A DNA stretch of 64,000 nucleotides from Neopestalotiopsis rosae (Eukaryota > Ascomycota > Sordariomycetes > Amphisphaeriales > Sporocadaceae). The notes beneath the pieces were generated by a model. It ran no database searches and was not told where the DNA came from. It saw nothing but the letters and a program-made list of their open reading frames with translations. Both the position numbers and the translations under genes were made by a program. Where the stretch lies: contig JALGAS010000008.1 of assembly GCA_023078685.1 (NCBI GenBank), positions 1,550,001 to 1,614,000 on the forward strand, in the 5' to 3' direction. Shown piece after piece: positions 22,889 through 33,771 of the stretch (position 1 is the first letter of the stretch; the number at the start of each line of letters is the position of its first letter).

Positions 22889-23797
22889 CTAGGTCGAGGT
22901 GCTCAATTGATCTGCTGGCAACTCACCAAGCTCCAACTCTGCGTCGAGGCCACCGTGTCGAACGTGCCCGATATAGAACCAGTCTATGCGTTCTCGCTCT
23001 ATAGCTAAATGACGTTGCAGAAGCGAAATTTTCAATGTAGAGACTGACATTTCTGGTGGCAGAACGACCCCTTCCTCATCTTTTTCAGCCCAAGGGTTCT
23101 CTTTATAGTCCCAGGCTACTATAAGAAATGTGCCGAATGGGTCTGACCGAGCTGCTGCAGGGTCTGACATGTATAAACCCTGCGATGAGGCATGATTGAG
23201 AGCTTGCTCCCACTAGCCAGGAGGGTTAGTTCTTGGTAGAGGAGTACATATTCTCGAGCGAATGAGCATAATTTTGAAAAAAAAAAAAAAAAAAAAAGGA
23301 ATGATTATAAGTCTTACCCCTTGACACAACCGACTGATTACACGAATCGAGGACGAGTATTCACCATTCTCAAAATGCCTGCGAAGATACCAATCTCTCA
23401 TGCTCGGGTTGTTTCTTGCTATCATTTCCGCGGTCTCGAATTCCCTACACCTGACAGCGCGCTCGTCGTCGGTGGCATCTGGGGACATGGGAAGACCTAC
23501 AACCTCGATGCGGTCTGGCACGTCGCGATCTCTGCCAGCGCTACGCGCCTCCAACGTTTCCTCGAAGATCGCCTTGGCCACGTGATAGATTTTGTTCACG
23601 TTCGCGGCGTCGGGCGTCGTGTCGTAGATGCGAAAGGCGAAAAGTGGGCGTATCAACTTGCATACCATTGTGCGCCAGTCGCCAGGATCATCCAACTCGT
23701 GGTATGCTGCGACTGTCGGGGTGCCATCATGGCTGGGTGCACGCTCAATAACCAGTCGTTCAATAGCCGGGCGACAACGAGGTTCAGTTGTCACCAT
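22889..23797 (-). CDS. Orphan protein, unknown family; relic copy elsewhere in window
   Basis: This model has two exons, 23318-23797 and 22889-23212, and gives 267 aa. The 105-bp intron has a GTAAGA donor and CTAG acceptor, is phase 0, and carries a 21-base homopolymer. The N-terminal exon encodes a globular domain (AAYHELDDPGDWRTMVCKLI, DRIEVVGLPMSPDATDDERA, then SMRDWYLRRHFENG). The second exon encodes WEQALNHASSQGLYMSDP and FLIVAWDYKENPWAEKDEEG. A GTGAGT donor near the end could instead remove the last residues and join a short acidic tail. I recognise no domain. The same protein pattern recurs, frameshifted, at 44217-44497, which is good evidence that this reading frame is real and once duplicated. 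It lies next to the HET/kinase block. Confidence 0.6.
23277..23297 (+). repeat. A21 homopolymer
   Basis: A run of 21 A on the plus strand lies inside the intron of the orphan gene, where it reads as poly-T and could serve as its polypyrimidine tract. It is too isolated to be called a retroposed tail. Confidence 0.9.
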
Positions 23798-24316
23798 TTT
23801 GAAAACCTTGGGTAGTGGGTAAATGATTGTTAGCTGTACTTCGTAGATGTTGTTGAACTCGAGATCTTATAGTCGCGGTCGCAAACTCTGGTTGCTCTAG
23901 GCAGAAGTGCGCTGTAGGGACTGCCCCACATGCTGAGTAACTTCACTGTTGACAACGAAGCAGGCGATCATACAAACCATGCAAATGCGCATTGTGGCGG
24001 AATTGAGAAATGAGCATAATGCTTTGACCATTAAAATGAAAGGGAAAAGAAGAGAAAAATAGCTCGATATGAGTTATTCCCCTGGGCTGGGACCGAATGG
24101 TTTTTCATAGGTGTACGGACGCCCCTTGACATTGCCGACCCTTCGTATCCTTCGTCAAGCTTAGAGCAATTCCGTTGACAGCATACCTACCTAACCTAGG
24201 TAGGTACATATGTAGTTTATCATCCGATTCACAACTTCCTTTTAGTATCGCGGGACTCAACATGGCGAGGATAGAAATACATTCAATCGTAGGAAATAGT
24301 CAAGCAAATACCCGCA
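23798..24316. other. Intergenic, no supported gene
   Basis: This is the spacer between the orphan gene start and the 3' end of the HET gene. It contains the TACCTACCTA inverted repeat listed separately and nothing else I can support. Confidence 0.45.
24184..24206. repeat. Perfect 10-bp inverted repeat with 3-bp loop
   Basis: TACCTACCTA, a 3-base spacer, then TAGGTAGGTA form a perfect hairpin. Related TAGGTA/TACCTA words also occur near 41310, 44088, 51358 and 57812, always between genes. Confidence 0.7.
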
Positions 24317-26209
24317 CTACATGAGATTGATTTCCTCGAATGTAGAGGACAGACAAGCACGGCGAATAGTCCCAGTGCCAGCTCGTTGAAAAACGTTAGA
24401 GGATACGCCAAACACTGGTCGTATCAACAAACCACAACACAGACTTTCTCCAACCCTGTCACTATCCTCATACTCGCCAATCGCAATAAATCTCCAGAGG
24501 TCTTCATCAAAGTCAGTCGCAACGGGCGTGTCCACAACGATCAACCTTAGCGGGTCACCATTGTTGGTGTTAACTTTCCTCGCCTTGGCTAGAATACCCT
24601 GCTTGAAGTGATCCGACGGTAGCGACCCCTCAATCAATGGCTTGGTGAGATCACCAGTCCAAATAACCTTACCAAAAGGCGCTTTATGGTACCCAATCTG
24701 CCCATTGAATGCCATCCAGGACCAGGATGGCACTGAATGTTCTTCCGAGTAGGTGATGCGAGTCAAGCTCTCCGCATCATAAGCGCGCCACAGCATGAAC
24801 CTTTCAAAGTTCCTCCAAAACACTCCATAGTCCATCCGGGATTGAAAGGGCTTCGACGTCGACAAGCGGGCGTGCAGACCCGCGATGGCAAACTGTCTAT
24901 CAGTGTCGAACGATAGCTGCATGGAGGTGTATGTCTCGTGCAAATACTGTATCAATTGGATCCTTTCGTCCTTGTAGTAGCCAACTCCAAGACTTGGAAA
25001 GTCATGGTCGCCTAAGAACTGTGATTGTGGGCTGCAAAAACATTGAGCTTGAGTATAGGAACAATGTAACGACTTTGGTGATCTTGATGACTTACTTTCG
25101 CAGTTGTGCTAGCGTTTCACAGTGGATTCCATGGCCGCACTCCCAATACATTTGCGTTGATGTGAAATGGATGGTCCGTCGGGAAAGTGCTCTCTCTTGA
25201 AGTACCCAGGCGCGCGTATTCAGGATACCTCTCTCAACATCAGCCTCGAAGTTGTCAATGGCTTGAGCTAGATGAACCCGATCATCACCAAATGGGATTG
25301 TGGCATAATGCCGGTCGGCTCTGTCAAGTAAGAAAGGTTCAGTCGATGATTTTGCGGATGTTGCTGCAATCGTGACGTATGCCGAACTGTAGTAGTCCCC
25401 CATTGCGCCGAATTGAGATTTCTTATCATCGTCGTCGTCCTGTATAATGCACAGGGAATCAATCCAAAGATATTGGACGCCGAGGGCTCGTGTCACAACG
25501 ACCGCATCTCGGAACGTTCGAGGCAGACGGCCATAGTCAATCTGACTTTTGAGTTTCTCGATATTGTCACTTTTGGTTTGGAAGCTCAATTCCGAGGGAG
25601 GGCTTCCCCAGCAATGGCTTAGCGTAATGTATCTTTGGGGATCGCCCTGAGATGTTTCAACCAGACGTAGGCAGCTTTGATCTTGCGTGCCGACATCTAT
25701 GAGTCTTTTTGGCATGGTTGACACATAACTCGAGATTGAGGGCGGGCTCAAGCACTGGTGCTCTTCATCACAAAGGTTGACCCACTGCCTGAGCAACTCA
25801 AGTTGCTGCAATTTCGTCAATTTGGGCAGATTTGGGGAACTCAATTGAGGATAAGGGAGTTTTTCAGGATCGTAATCTGCGATGATGGTCAATCAATATG
25901 GTCTGTTGTTCGGAATGCTGTTTGGAGCTGACCTCTTTCGGAGTACAAGGATAAAAGAGGGGGCCCATTTTGTGACAGACTCAGTGAGAACTTGCGCTGA
26001 AAGAGCTGTATTGGTATCTTTGGTGAAATACTTCTTTCTGAAAGGCACGCATCCAGTAGCCTGCAAATTGCACATTCCTTGGAGGTCTGTCTGATCTCGT
26101 CAAGGTTCCGAGCCAGATCAATCTGAGATAGCTGGAGGTCGATGTTGGAACAAGCTTGGCAGATCGTTGGCACAGGGACCCGCTGAGGAAGCGAAGAATC
26201 CCGATGCAT
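24317..26209 (-). CDS. HET domain protein, CxxC-leader class
   Basis: This protein of 590 aa has three exons: 25933-26209, 25096-25876 and 24317-25031. Introns are 56 bp (GTCAGC donor, CGCAG acceptor) and 64 bp (GTAAGT donor, TGCAG acceptor). Total length is divisible by three. The N-terminus has the CQAC and CAICRLL pairs common in this HET class. The HET domain is at about residues 174-275: YITLSHCWG, LPRTFRDAVVVTRALGVQYL, WIDSLCIIQDD, then AYVTIAATSA. It continues into RGILNTRAWVLQERALSRR and MYWECGHG. The start at 26209 is the first ATG of the frame, and a further upstream exon cannot be excluded. HET proteins act as death effectors in allorecognition. The neighbour is a kinase-like gene on the same strand, 235 bp upstream. 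Confidence 0.9.
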
Positions 26210-26444
26210 TCGTGAAAGAATCACATGCACTAGGTGGTTGTCCGTCACAACCTGCCACGTATCTTGCAAGTTACTTGTTCTCTGCCCAGTCACGATGTTA
26301 ACTCCTACTATTTCAACGACATGTAGGAACAATTTACCGGCTACTACATTTTAGTATAACCCTGAATAAAGCTTAGGATTGGATACATACATTCTTGATC
26401 GTGTGAGATTGCTGTTAGCGTTTACCGACGCCTGTCGTGCATGA

Positions 26445-28142
26445 TTAACCTACGTACTGTGACTTGTTAGTAATTGTCCATGGGAAATCTGATGGAAGCA
26501 TTATACTGCTTACATTATTGGTCTTTGAGAATGCCACAAAGTCATATTTGACTATGTCATTCGTTCTCGACTTGACTGGTGATTGAAGAGAAGGATTAAT
26601 ATGAAATGGAGGGTACTGTATACCTTGGCTCAAAATTTCTTTCATTCTGCGTAATGCTTCTTGAGAGTAGACGCGATGGTCCACAGTGATACGAAGCAGA
26701 CGATCCTGTATCAAATCCAGGAGAGGCCGCAACAAGGGATCCTGCGAGGGTGCCATTTTGAGGGCTTGGGACACTTCCTGCATCCATTTGATTGTGGTTC
26801 TGCTCACTTTCATTTTGTCACCTTCCCAGAAAGGGACATCATCGCCATTCTTGTCCTTGTACTCTTTGAAGTACTTGTCCAGCTGTTGCGGTCCAAGTGT
26901 CAGCCATACAAGGAAGTCGAGAAGAACGCATCCAAAACACCACATATCATATCTCAGGGAATAAGTAGGTCTGGGTATCTCTGCTGCCTCAGGTGGTGCA
27001 TATCTCCAGCTGGCATACTTTGTTGTAGTTGGATCTAGCCGGCGATCGGTGTACTCGCGATGATACTTCGCAAGACCAACGTCTGCAACCTTCAATTTAC
27101 CTCGACCACTGGAATCAGGGGAAAAGCAAAGAATATTGGCGGGCTTGAGGTCTCCATGCCGAGTGTTGGTGGCATGTAGCTTGTCGATCCCATCGCAGAG
27201 ACCAGTCATCTGGGTCAATGCCCAGATGAGCAGCCCTTGGTCACTGAGATTAGTGTATGCTTTGTCCCAAACGGAGAGGAGATTGCCGCCATCAGCCCAT
27301 GGAAATATGAAGCCTCTATCTTCGCCCCTTTGGAATGCTGCATGTGCTTTTATGAGGTGTGGATGGCTCAGCCGCCTCATTGTTTCGAGTGTTTCTCTTT
27401 CTTTGTTGTAGAACTTGACGGGATCGGCTTCGTCGAACGGATTGATCACGTATTTTACTGCAACCGCCGCATATTTGAGCCCGCCCTGAAATGAATCATA
27501 AGTAGGAGAAGGTTTGAAGGGAAATTTCACTTGACTGACATCTTGATGGGACAACGGTGCCTCCACCAAGGAGACACGACCAAAGCCACCTCTGTCGCTT
27601 TTACTGCTGAGGGCTCTGAAGTCAAGGCACTGCTTCTCTTGAAAGTTGTTCTCAAATGGATCATCCAAGAATGGCAAAGCCATGAACAACCATTGATGAC
27701 TTGCAAATGCATTCACTCTGGCCTGACTCCAGCCCGTAAAGAGGCGACAGGGCCGATTAGAGCGGTCAAGCACCACGATGTTATCGTCATCATCGTAATT
27801 GACAGATATGGGAAGATTGGCATCTGTCAGACCACTCTGGCGCAGAGTTTCTATGCTCTGAAGCTCCTCATTGTAGACAAGCAGGAGAAAGATACTCTTT
27901 GCCTTTTCTTTTACCCATGCAGCTAACCTATGAACATCCGCTGGGGGTCTTTGCAGTCTTTGAAGTGTCGCTCGAACAATCTTTCCCTGGCAATAGTGCT
28001 CGATTTCTTTCACGGTTAGATGATCAGAGTTAGGACTGGGCGTTTTCGATGCTTCTCTTGATGTTTCCGCGACACGTTTAGAAATAAAGCCAATTGTCAG
28101 AATGTCGCCCTTCGGGCCGAGAATATTCTGCTGGTTTGTCAT
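26445..28142 (-). CDS. Protein kinase-like protein with novel N-terminal module (kinase A)
   Basis: This single-exon protein of 565 aa starts at the ATG at 28142. Residues 43-175 form an all-helical module (LTVKEIEHYCQGKIV, IFLLLVYNEELQSIETLRQS, then HQWLFMALPFLDDPF), also present in the divergent gene at 29691. The kinase domain runs from about 175 to 490: glycine loop GGFGRV (185-190), Lys230 in VAVKYV, catalytic loop HGDLKPANIL (His329, Asp331, Asn336), DVG at 354-356, PPE at 383-385, and YDMWCFGCVLLDF. HRD is HGD and DFG is DVG, variants seen in fungal kinases of HET/NLR neighbourhoods. All core catalytic residues are kept, so activity is possible. The role of the N-terminal module is unknown to me. 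Confidence 0.85.
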   Translation of the reverse strand: MTNQQNILGPKGDILTIGFISKRVAETSREASKTPSPNSDHLTVKEIEHYCQGKIVRATLQRLQRPPADVHRLAAWVKEKAKSIFLLLVYNEELQSIETLRQSGLTDANLPISVNYDDDDNIVVLDRSNRPCRLFTGWSQARVNAFASHQWLFMALPFLDDPFENNFQEKQCLDFRALSSKSDRGGFGRVSLVEAPLSHQDVSQVKFPFKPSPTYDSFQGGLKYAAVAVKYVINPFDEADPVKFYNKERETLETMRRLSHPHLIKAHAAFQRGEDRGFIFPWADGGNLLSVWDKAYTNLSDQGLLIWALTQMTGLCDGIDKLHATNTRHGDLKPANILCFSPDSSGRGKLKVADVGLAKYHREYTDRRLDPTTTKYASWRYAPPEAAEIPRPTYSLRYDMWCFGCVLLDFLVWLTLGPQQLDKYFKEYKDKNGDDVPFWEGDKMKVSRTTIKWMQEVSQALKMAPSQDPLLRPLLDLIQDRLLRITVDHRVYSQEALRRMKEILSQGIQYPPFHINPSLQSPVKSRTNDIVKYDFVAFSKTNNVSSIMLPSDFPWTITNKSQYVG

Positions 28143-29690
28143 GATGTGGAGAATGCCAAAAAAGAGCGGCGCATTTGTTGTTGTGTCTGTGTTTCAATTT
28201 GTGACCCTAGGCAAGTGAGCGCGGAGAGGAGAATTAAACCACCTCATATACATGGGCACGAAAGAAATACTCGACGCAGATTTATAGGCATTATTATAAG
28301 GCTGCGACCTGATTGATTTGCTTTCAATTGTAACATTCCCAGAATCTGAGGGCTGGCCTTGATCTACTCAACCAAGATGCCTGTTAAACCGTTTTCCAAC
28401 CAAATTTTAGCGAATCACATCGTGGGGTGGTAGCGATGCTGTGCAACTACACGCAGTCAAAAGTACCACATAGCCACACTGATGGTGAGCGTATCATGTT
28501 GCATTTTCATGCTGACGTGCAGCAGTGATCATTGGTATGAAGCCACGTATCGCTGGAACGGTTACAACAAGCGGCCGTTGCCGATGACAAATGTCAGCCA
28601 CTCTGAAGGCACTTTGCAGTACGGTTGATGACCGGTGTATCGCATTCCGCCAACATCCGAGGAATTGCTTTGCAGTTCGGAAGAAGGTGCAATCACATTC
28701 AAGTCAATGGATTCTACCGAGAGACAAATAATTAAATAAGCTGCATGAACTTTCGCCATGAATTCAGTGAAGAGTCTACATAGCTGAGACATGCGATCAA
28801 ACAATTGCGAGCAGAAATGCTATTATTCGACTACTGATAAGACCAATGCAAAGCGTCTCAGTGGATGGCGAGGCATTGTATTGTTGTCGGAAACGCATTT
28901 GTGAAGGAATGTCCTTCCTTTTCCCAAATGCACCGGTTAAGAATTCGGAGTTTTTGATGAGCATCTCATTTAGCATGTAAAAGCTGACGCAATGCGATGT
29001 CCACCGAACTATTTCGCCGAGATATTTGCAGTGAGCCAGATATTCCTAAGTTATCAGGCTGTCAGCCATTTACGAGAGCCTTGTGTCAAATCTCCTACCC
29101 GGCCCCCATGGTAAGGCTCCGAAAACGCCACATGTCCACCTTGCGAGCGAGTATGCATGGCATTCACATCGGTCTTACATGCGCTTGAACTGATGATAAG
29201 GCTCAAGGACCGGTGTGCAGAAATGTGATCATCTGATCGCTTATGCGATTGCTCGCATCCTTGACAAGGAGGGCAGGAGGCTGAGGAGAACGAGAATGAA
29301 TTACTTGTCCTCGGTTAAAACGGCAACGACACTGAGTGAGGCTGTGAGGAGGCTTGTTCGTACTGGAGCGTGAGTCATCTTACTTAAGTCGCATCTCGAT
29401 GTTTTGCGCAAGAATATCTGAAATGGAATATGATGGGAAAGACACAAAGACAACCTCATGGAGTAACTATGATTCTATGACTCAGTCTGACGCTAAAACT
29501 CGGCTGAAGGATCTCCGCATTTGCAAGAGGAGGTGCGAACTGACATTACTTCAAACACATATGATCAGCCTCCGAAATATCAAGGTCGAGTCAGATTTGT
29601 ATTCTCACTGTTATACAAAGATATTTCTCGCGTCTTTGGGTACCTAGTCTGCTCATATACTACTGAGAATCTGAAGTGCGGCTGGCTACT
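28143..29690. other. Shared upstream region of the divergent kinase pair
   Basis: These 1.5 kb separate the two kinase-like genes and must hold both promoters. A small spliced ORF (29296-29647) is possible in it and is listed separately. The remainder shows nothing I can support. Confidence 0.5.
29296..29647 (+). CDS. Possible small two-exon gene or gene remnant
   Basis: The ATG at 29296 opens a frame of 24 codons that ends at a good GTGAGT donor (29370). The acceptor GCAAG at 29412 restores a frame to 29647, giving 102 aa in all. The second part is helical and basic (KTRLKDLRICKRRCELTLLQ). No domain is recognised, and the 43-bp intron is short. It may be a remnant of an N-terminal module rather than a functional gene. 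Confidence 0.25.
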
Positions 29691-31643
29691 ATGACTACTT
29701 TTACTACCCTCGAAGGTAAGACTTTGGGATTTCTGTATATACAACAAACACAGCAAAAGGTAACACTTCGCAGGCCAATGCACGCCAAGACTTGGGAACT
29801 CCGAAACTTCTTGCTGTACACAAGTTACTAATTCCAAATCGTCTCGAATATTAGACAGCGCCATCATAAAGCATTTTGAAGAGCAGTCCGAGACTAGGGT
29901 TGGTAGCCGTGTTCTGAGGCTTCACGAAGATAGGCTTTTTGATGATGTGTTGCATGCTTTGCGAGAGAAATATCACATGCGTGGGAGAGCTAATCGCTGC
30001 TTTCTTTCCACACCAGAGCTCAAGGAAATTTTCACCGAAAGTGTGGTCTGGCACATCCTTCATCAAAAATGCGTATATCCGGATGACCAGATAGGCAATA
30101 TTGTGTCACAGATCCTCAATTTGGAGGAACATCGGGCGCATTTCCAATTGTTTACAATTCTAAACTTGATCGGGGAAGTTCAGTACATCAAAATCTTTTT
30201 CGACACAGGATTTTGCGACGAAGACTTGCCTCTTATGCAGGACTCTGAGGCCTACAACCGCCTGGTGTCGTCAGGTTGCAGAGACTCTCAGTTAGCCTTT
30301 TTCTGCACAGAACAGTGGCACGTGCTCGTTCCCATATTCGATTTTACATCGGGTGATATTTTCAGCAGAAAGTTCAAACCCAAAATTAGGATGCCGTTTT
30401 TGGAACAACAACTGGAGTCTCGGGGCGGTCAGGGCAAGATCTATAGAGTCGAAATGCATCCTAACCATTTTCGCGCAAAGTCCGCTGTAAGCGTCTGCTT
30501 TTCAAGCTGTTGAGAGTCGATCAACTGATGTTGTGCATCTAGGTTGGACCTGAATTCGCCATCAAGCAGTTTGATCTAGATCAAAAATCACTGTGGGAAA
30601 ATGAAGTCAGGGCACTCACAACGCTCAGCCGGTCACAATTCAAGGATAAACACCTCATTGAACTTCTTTGCGCCTATGAATATGAAGACCATGGCCTGTT
30701 TCTCATTTTCCCGTTGGCTAAAGGAAGTTTATCCAAGTACTGGAAGTCAAATTTGAGTCAATCTCAGCTTCACGAAGGCCCTCGCTGGCTTTTGGAGCAA
30801 TGTACTGGCATTGCTGGTGGGCTGAGTAAAATTCATTCCGCTACGTCAAAAACAAATCTCGGCCGCCATGGAGATATCAAACCAGGAAACATATTATGGT
30901 TCAATGGATCCAGCGATGACCGTGGTTACTTGGTGCTCGCGGACTTTACATCGACCCGCTTCCACTCTTTGGCCTCAGTAAACTTGCCCAGTACAGGAAC
31001 GTCTGGCATTACTAGAGCTTACTGTCCGCCAGAAGTTGACAATAAACCGGAGACTGTCCAAACGCAGGCCTATGATATCTGGAGTCTTGGCTGTGTCTAT
31101 CTCGAATTTTTGACGTGGTATCTTTTGGGTCATAAGGATGAAGCAATCCGTGGGCACACATTCACTCACAGCTGTGGGAAAAAATGCTACAGTTTCGCCA
31201 CGTTGCGAATGATGGACGACGAACATCTTTACTGGGAAGCAGAGGACAAATTTTTCAACATATTACATGAAAATAATTCTTTTGTGCCTGTCGTAAAGGG
31301 TTCGGTGGAGAAGGTATGTCGAGCCCATAGTTCTAAACCCCTGTGACAGTGATTAACCGCTCAAGACTAGTGGATTCATATGCTGCACCGCTCTGATCGA
31401 TGTTCCCGAGCAATGCATGCATTTCTCGAGCTCATTGAGAAATCCATGTTGCTTGTTCTACCAAAAGATCGTCTGCCGGTAGATCAAGTATTGAAGAAGC
31501 TGGAAAAGATTCTAGAAGAGGCACGAGATCCGGAGTACTGTCTTATCGGTCGTCCTTGGCCGGTTACAACGGCCGATACCTGTCACCCCCCCGTTGTGGG
31601 GAACGAGCCGAATAGGTACAACCTTCGACCGGTCATTATGTAG
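29691..31643 (+). CDS. Kinase-like protein with same N-terminal module, DFT in place of DFG (kinase B)
   Basis: This protein of 593 aa has four exons: 29691-29715, 29774-30486, 30543-31313 and 31371-31643. Introns are 56-58 bp. The start MTTFTTLE is fixed by a GTAAGA donor that joins the frame exactly at CGCAG/GC. An alternative acceptor at 29854 would also be in frame. Residues 90-215 match the N-terminal module of kinase A (VVWHILHQKCVYPDDQIGNI, LFTILNLIGEVQYIKIFFDT, EQWHVLVPIFDF). The kinase domain is at about 222-480: GGQGKIYRV, Lys254 in FAIK, HGDIKPGNIL (His355, Asp357, Asn362), Asp380 in ADFT, and CPPE. The Gly of DFG is Thr, so metal binding may be weaker; it may be a pseudokinase. 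It is head-to-head with kinase A. Confidence 0.82.
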
Positions 31644-32028
31644 CACTCAAGAATGTGGCATAGGGCAACCCGATAATACAGAGCTTTTAGCCTTCGTTTT
31701 AATGAAATTCTTATTGAATTTAGCTTCATCTGTATCTCGCGCCGTTATATGGATGCTTTCCTCAAGCTACAGCCGCGATGCCAAGCGCGCTGTTGGAGGT
31801 TCTTCGGATAGTGTCGGCTCCCAGCCAGATTTCAACATTACACCCGTTTCCACTCGATTTGAGTAACGAAAGCAGTCGTATGTCGGTAGGAGGCGGCAGT
31901 GGGGGTATTTTCTCTATTGTTTCATTGATATTAATCAGACTGACTAACTTTGCGACTGAAAAGTATCTAAGCAAAATGCGTTGCACCCTGCAATATTTAG
32001 TCGTAGCTACTGAAGGCCGTCCCAGCCA
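31644..32028. other. Convergent 3' flanks
   Basis: These 385 bp lie between the ends of kinase B and the MFS transporter. No gene is seen. Confidence 0.5.
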
Positions 32029-33771
32029 TCAAGTGGCGAAAAGTCGAGGATTGGTCCCACTGGCGTTTGCTTCGCTAATAATGCGCCTGTTCGCGCGCTG
32101 AAGGTCCCATTTGAGGAACAGGCTAATGAACCCACTGCATGCAGAAAATCCGATCAGTAAGAACATTGCCAAAATATATCGAGGCTCATCCTGTTCTCGG
32201 AAGAAATAAGGACTCATCACATTGCCCAACTGTGCAATGACATTGAGCATAGACGACGCCACGGCCTTCTTCTCTGGTGTCTGGCTGAGCACATTTGCTG
32301 CCCAGCCATAGACGAGACCATTAGCTGCGTAGCATCCAGTGATGTAAAGAAATGAGGCGCCATATCGAGCCGGTCCGTTGAGGGTTGCGACGGAAATGAC
32401 AAAGCCAGCAATCGCGACCCAAGCTGGTACAGCAATGTGAAACGCACGCTCGCCGCGCCTGTCACTGGACCAAGAAACCAAGACTGACAAGGCGGCGCCG
32501 ACGATGTATGGGGGTGCTGTGCAGAGTAATGTAATGACGTTTGAGCCAAAGCCGAAGCCCTTGGCGATTGCAGGGTAGAAATAGCTGAAGCCAAAAGCAG
32601 CATGATTGCAGAGAAGCAAGAAGACCTATGAATCGCTGTTTAGCTTAGGACTTCGCATTGGTGAATCAGCATTACAACTTACAAATGCCCATGTGCGATA
32701 ATCGGAAACAGCCAATTTTGCTCCATGCAAGATCGACCGATTGCTCTCCTGCGCGACGCTATCTGCTCTCATCCGTTCAACGGCCACTTTCCGCTCCTCC
32801 TCAGTCAGTAGCCATCTCTGACTCCCGGTCTTGGCCTCTGGGAAATCCGGCAAGATCATCGTAGCTAGTAGAGCGAGCACAAAGTTGATGGATCCGATGA
32901 TGATATAGAGCCACTTGCGCGAGATTATACGTTAGTTTCTGGTTCAATGATAGTTGCACGTGTGGAGAGGATGCTTTGCTCACCCTCCATCCAGCAAGGC
33001 CTAAAGCTTGATCAAGGTGAGAGAAGACGCCAGCCGCGATGAGACCAGAGAAAGCAATGGCAACAATCAGACCTGTGTACATGAGGGCCATCCTCAAGCC
33101 AAGCTCTCGTCTGGTGTAACAACAAGACATGAGGTAGTATACCCCAGGGAAGAAAGGCACCTCGGCGATGCCGAGCAGACAGCGGACAGCGATGAGGTGA
33201 CCAAAGTTGTGGACACTTCCAGTTGAAGCTGACACTACAGACCACACGCATGCCCATAGTGGTATGTAGAGGGAAGGGCGAACACGGGTCAAGATCATGT
33301 TGCTCGGAATTTGCATCACCATGTATCTACACGACGCATGTTGGAATCTGTCAATTCAAAGGACTTTCCAGTGTTATGTGATACTGTCAAACGTACCCGA
33401 CATTGAGGATTGAGACAGCGGTATTGAATTGCTCTCCCGTAAGACCGAGATCACCCTTGATGTTGTTTAGATTCGCAGAACTACTAAGTGTCAGCCATAA
33501 CAAGTCCCGGATGCAAGGGCAAGAGGCATTTTTACGAGATACTGTTGCGATCGAGGTAGTTGAACAGATAAAGAATCCAGACCATCGGCATCAATGTCAT
33601 GTCTAGTTTCCGTACTAGTCTTCGTGTGACAGCATGCCAATGCTCATCCATGACGGGAATATCATTGATAGGGTCCAATCCATTGTCACCAGTCTTGGAA
33701 AAGTCAGCATGGACATCTTCTTTATACTCTGTATGATTCTCAGCCACTTTTATCTCGACGTCGGACGTCAT
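32029..33771 (-). CDS. MFS transporter, anion:cation symporter (Dal5/Tna1-like) type
   Basis: This protein of 496 aa has five exons: 33536-33771, 33397-33480, 32984-33326, 32683-32913 and 32029-32625. Introns are 55-70 bp, and all exon sums are in frame. After a soluble 50-residue N-terminus, the first membrane segment carries the family mark (MPMVWILYLFNYLDRNSIS), followed by GDLGLTGEQFNTAVSILNVG, YMVMQIPSNMILTRVRPS, RCLLGIAEVPFFPGVYYLMS and a central cytosolic loop (LLTEEERKVAVERM). Twelve membrane helices can be counted. Members take up vitamins, nicotinate, allantoate or small peptides; the substrate cannot be read from sequence. The ATG at 33771 is preferred to an upstream in-frame start because it opens the charged cytosolic N-terminus. 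Confidence 0.9.

Noticed and set aside
23277..23297. A21 run considered as the tail of a retroposed element
   Set aside because: No flanking target-site duplication and no reverse-transcriptase or SINE-like sequence next to it; it lies within an intron.
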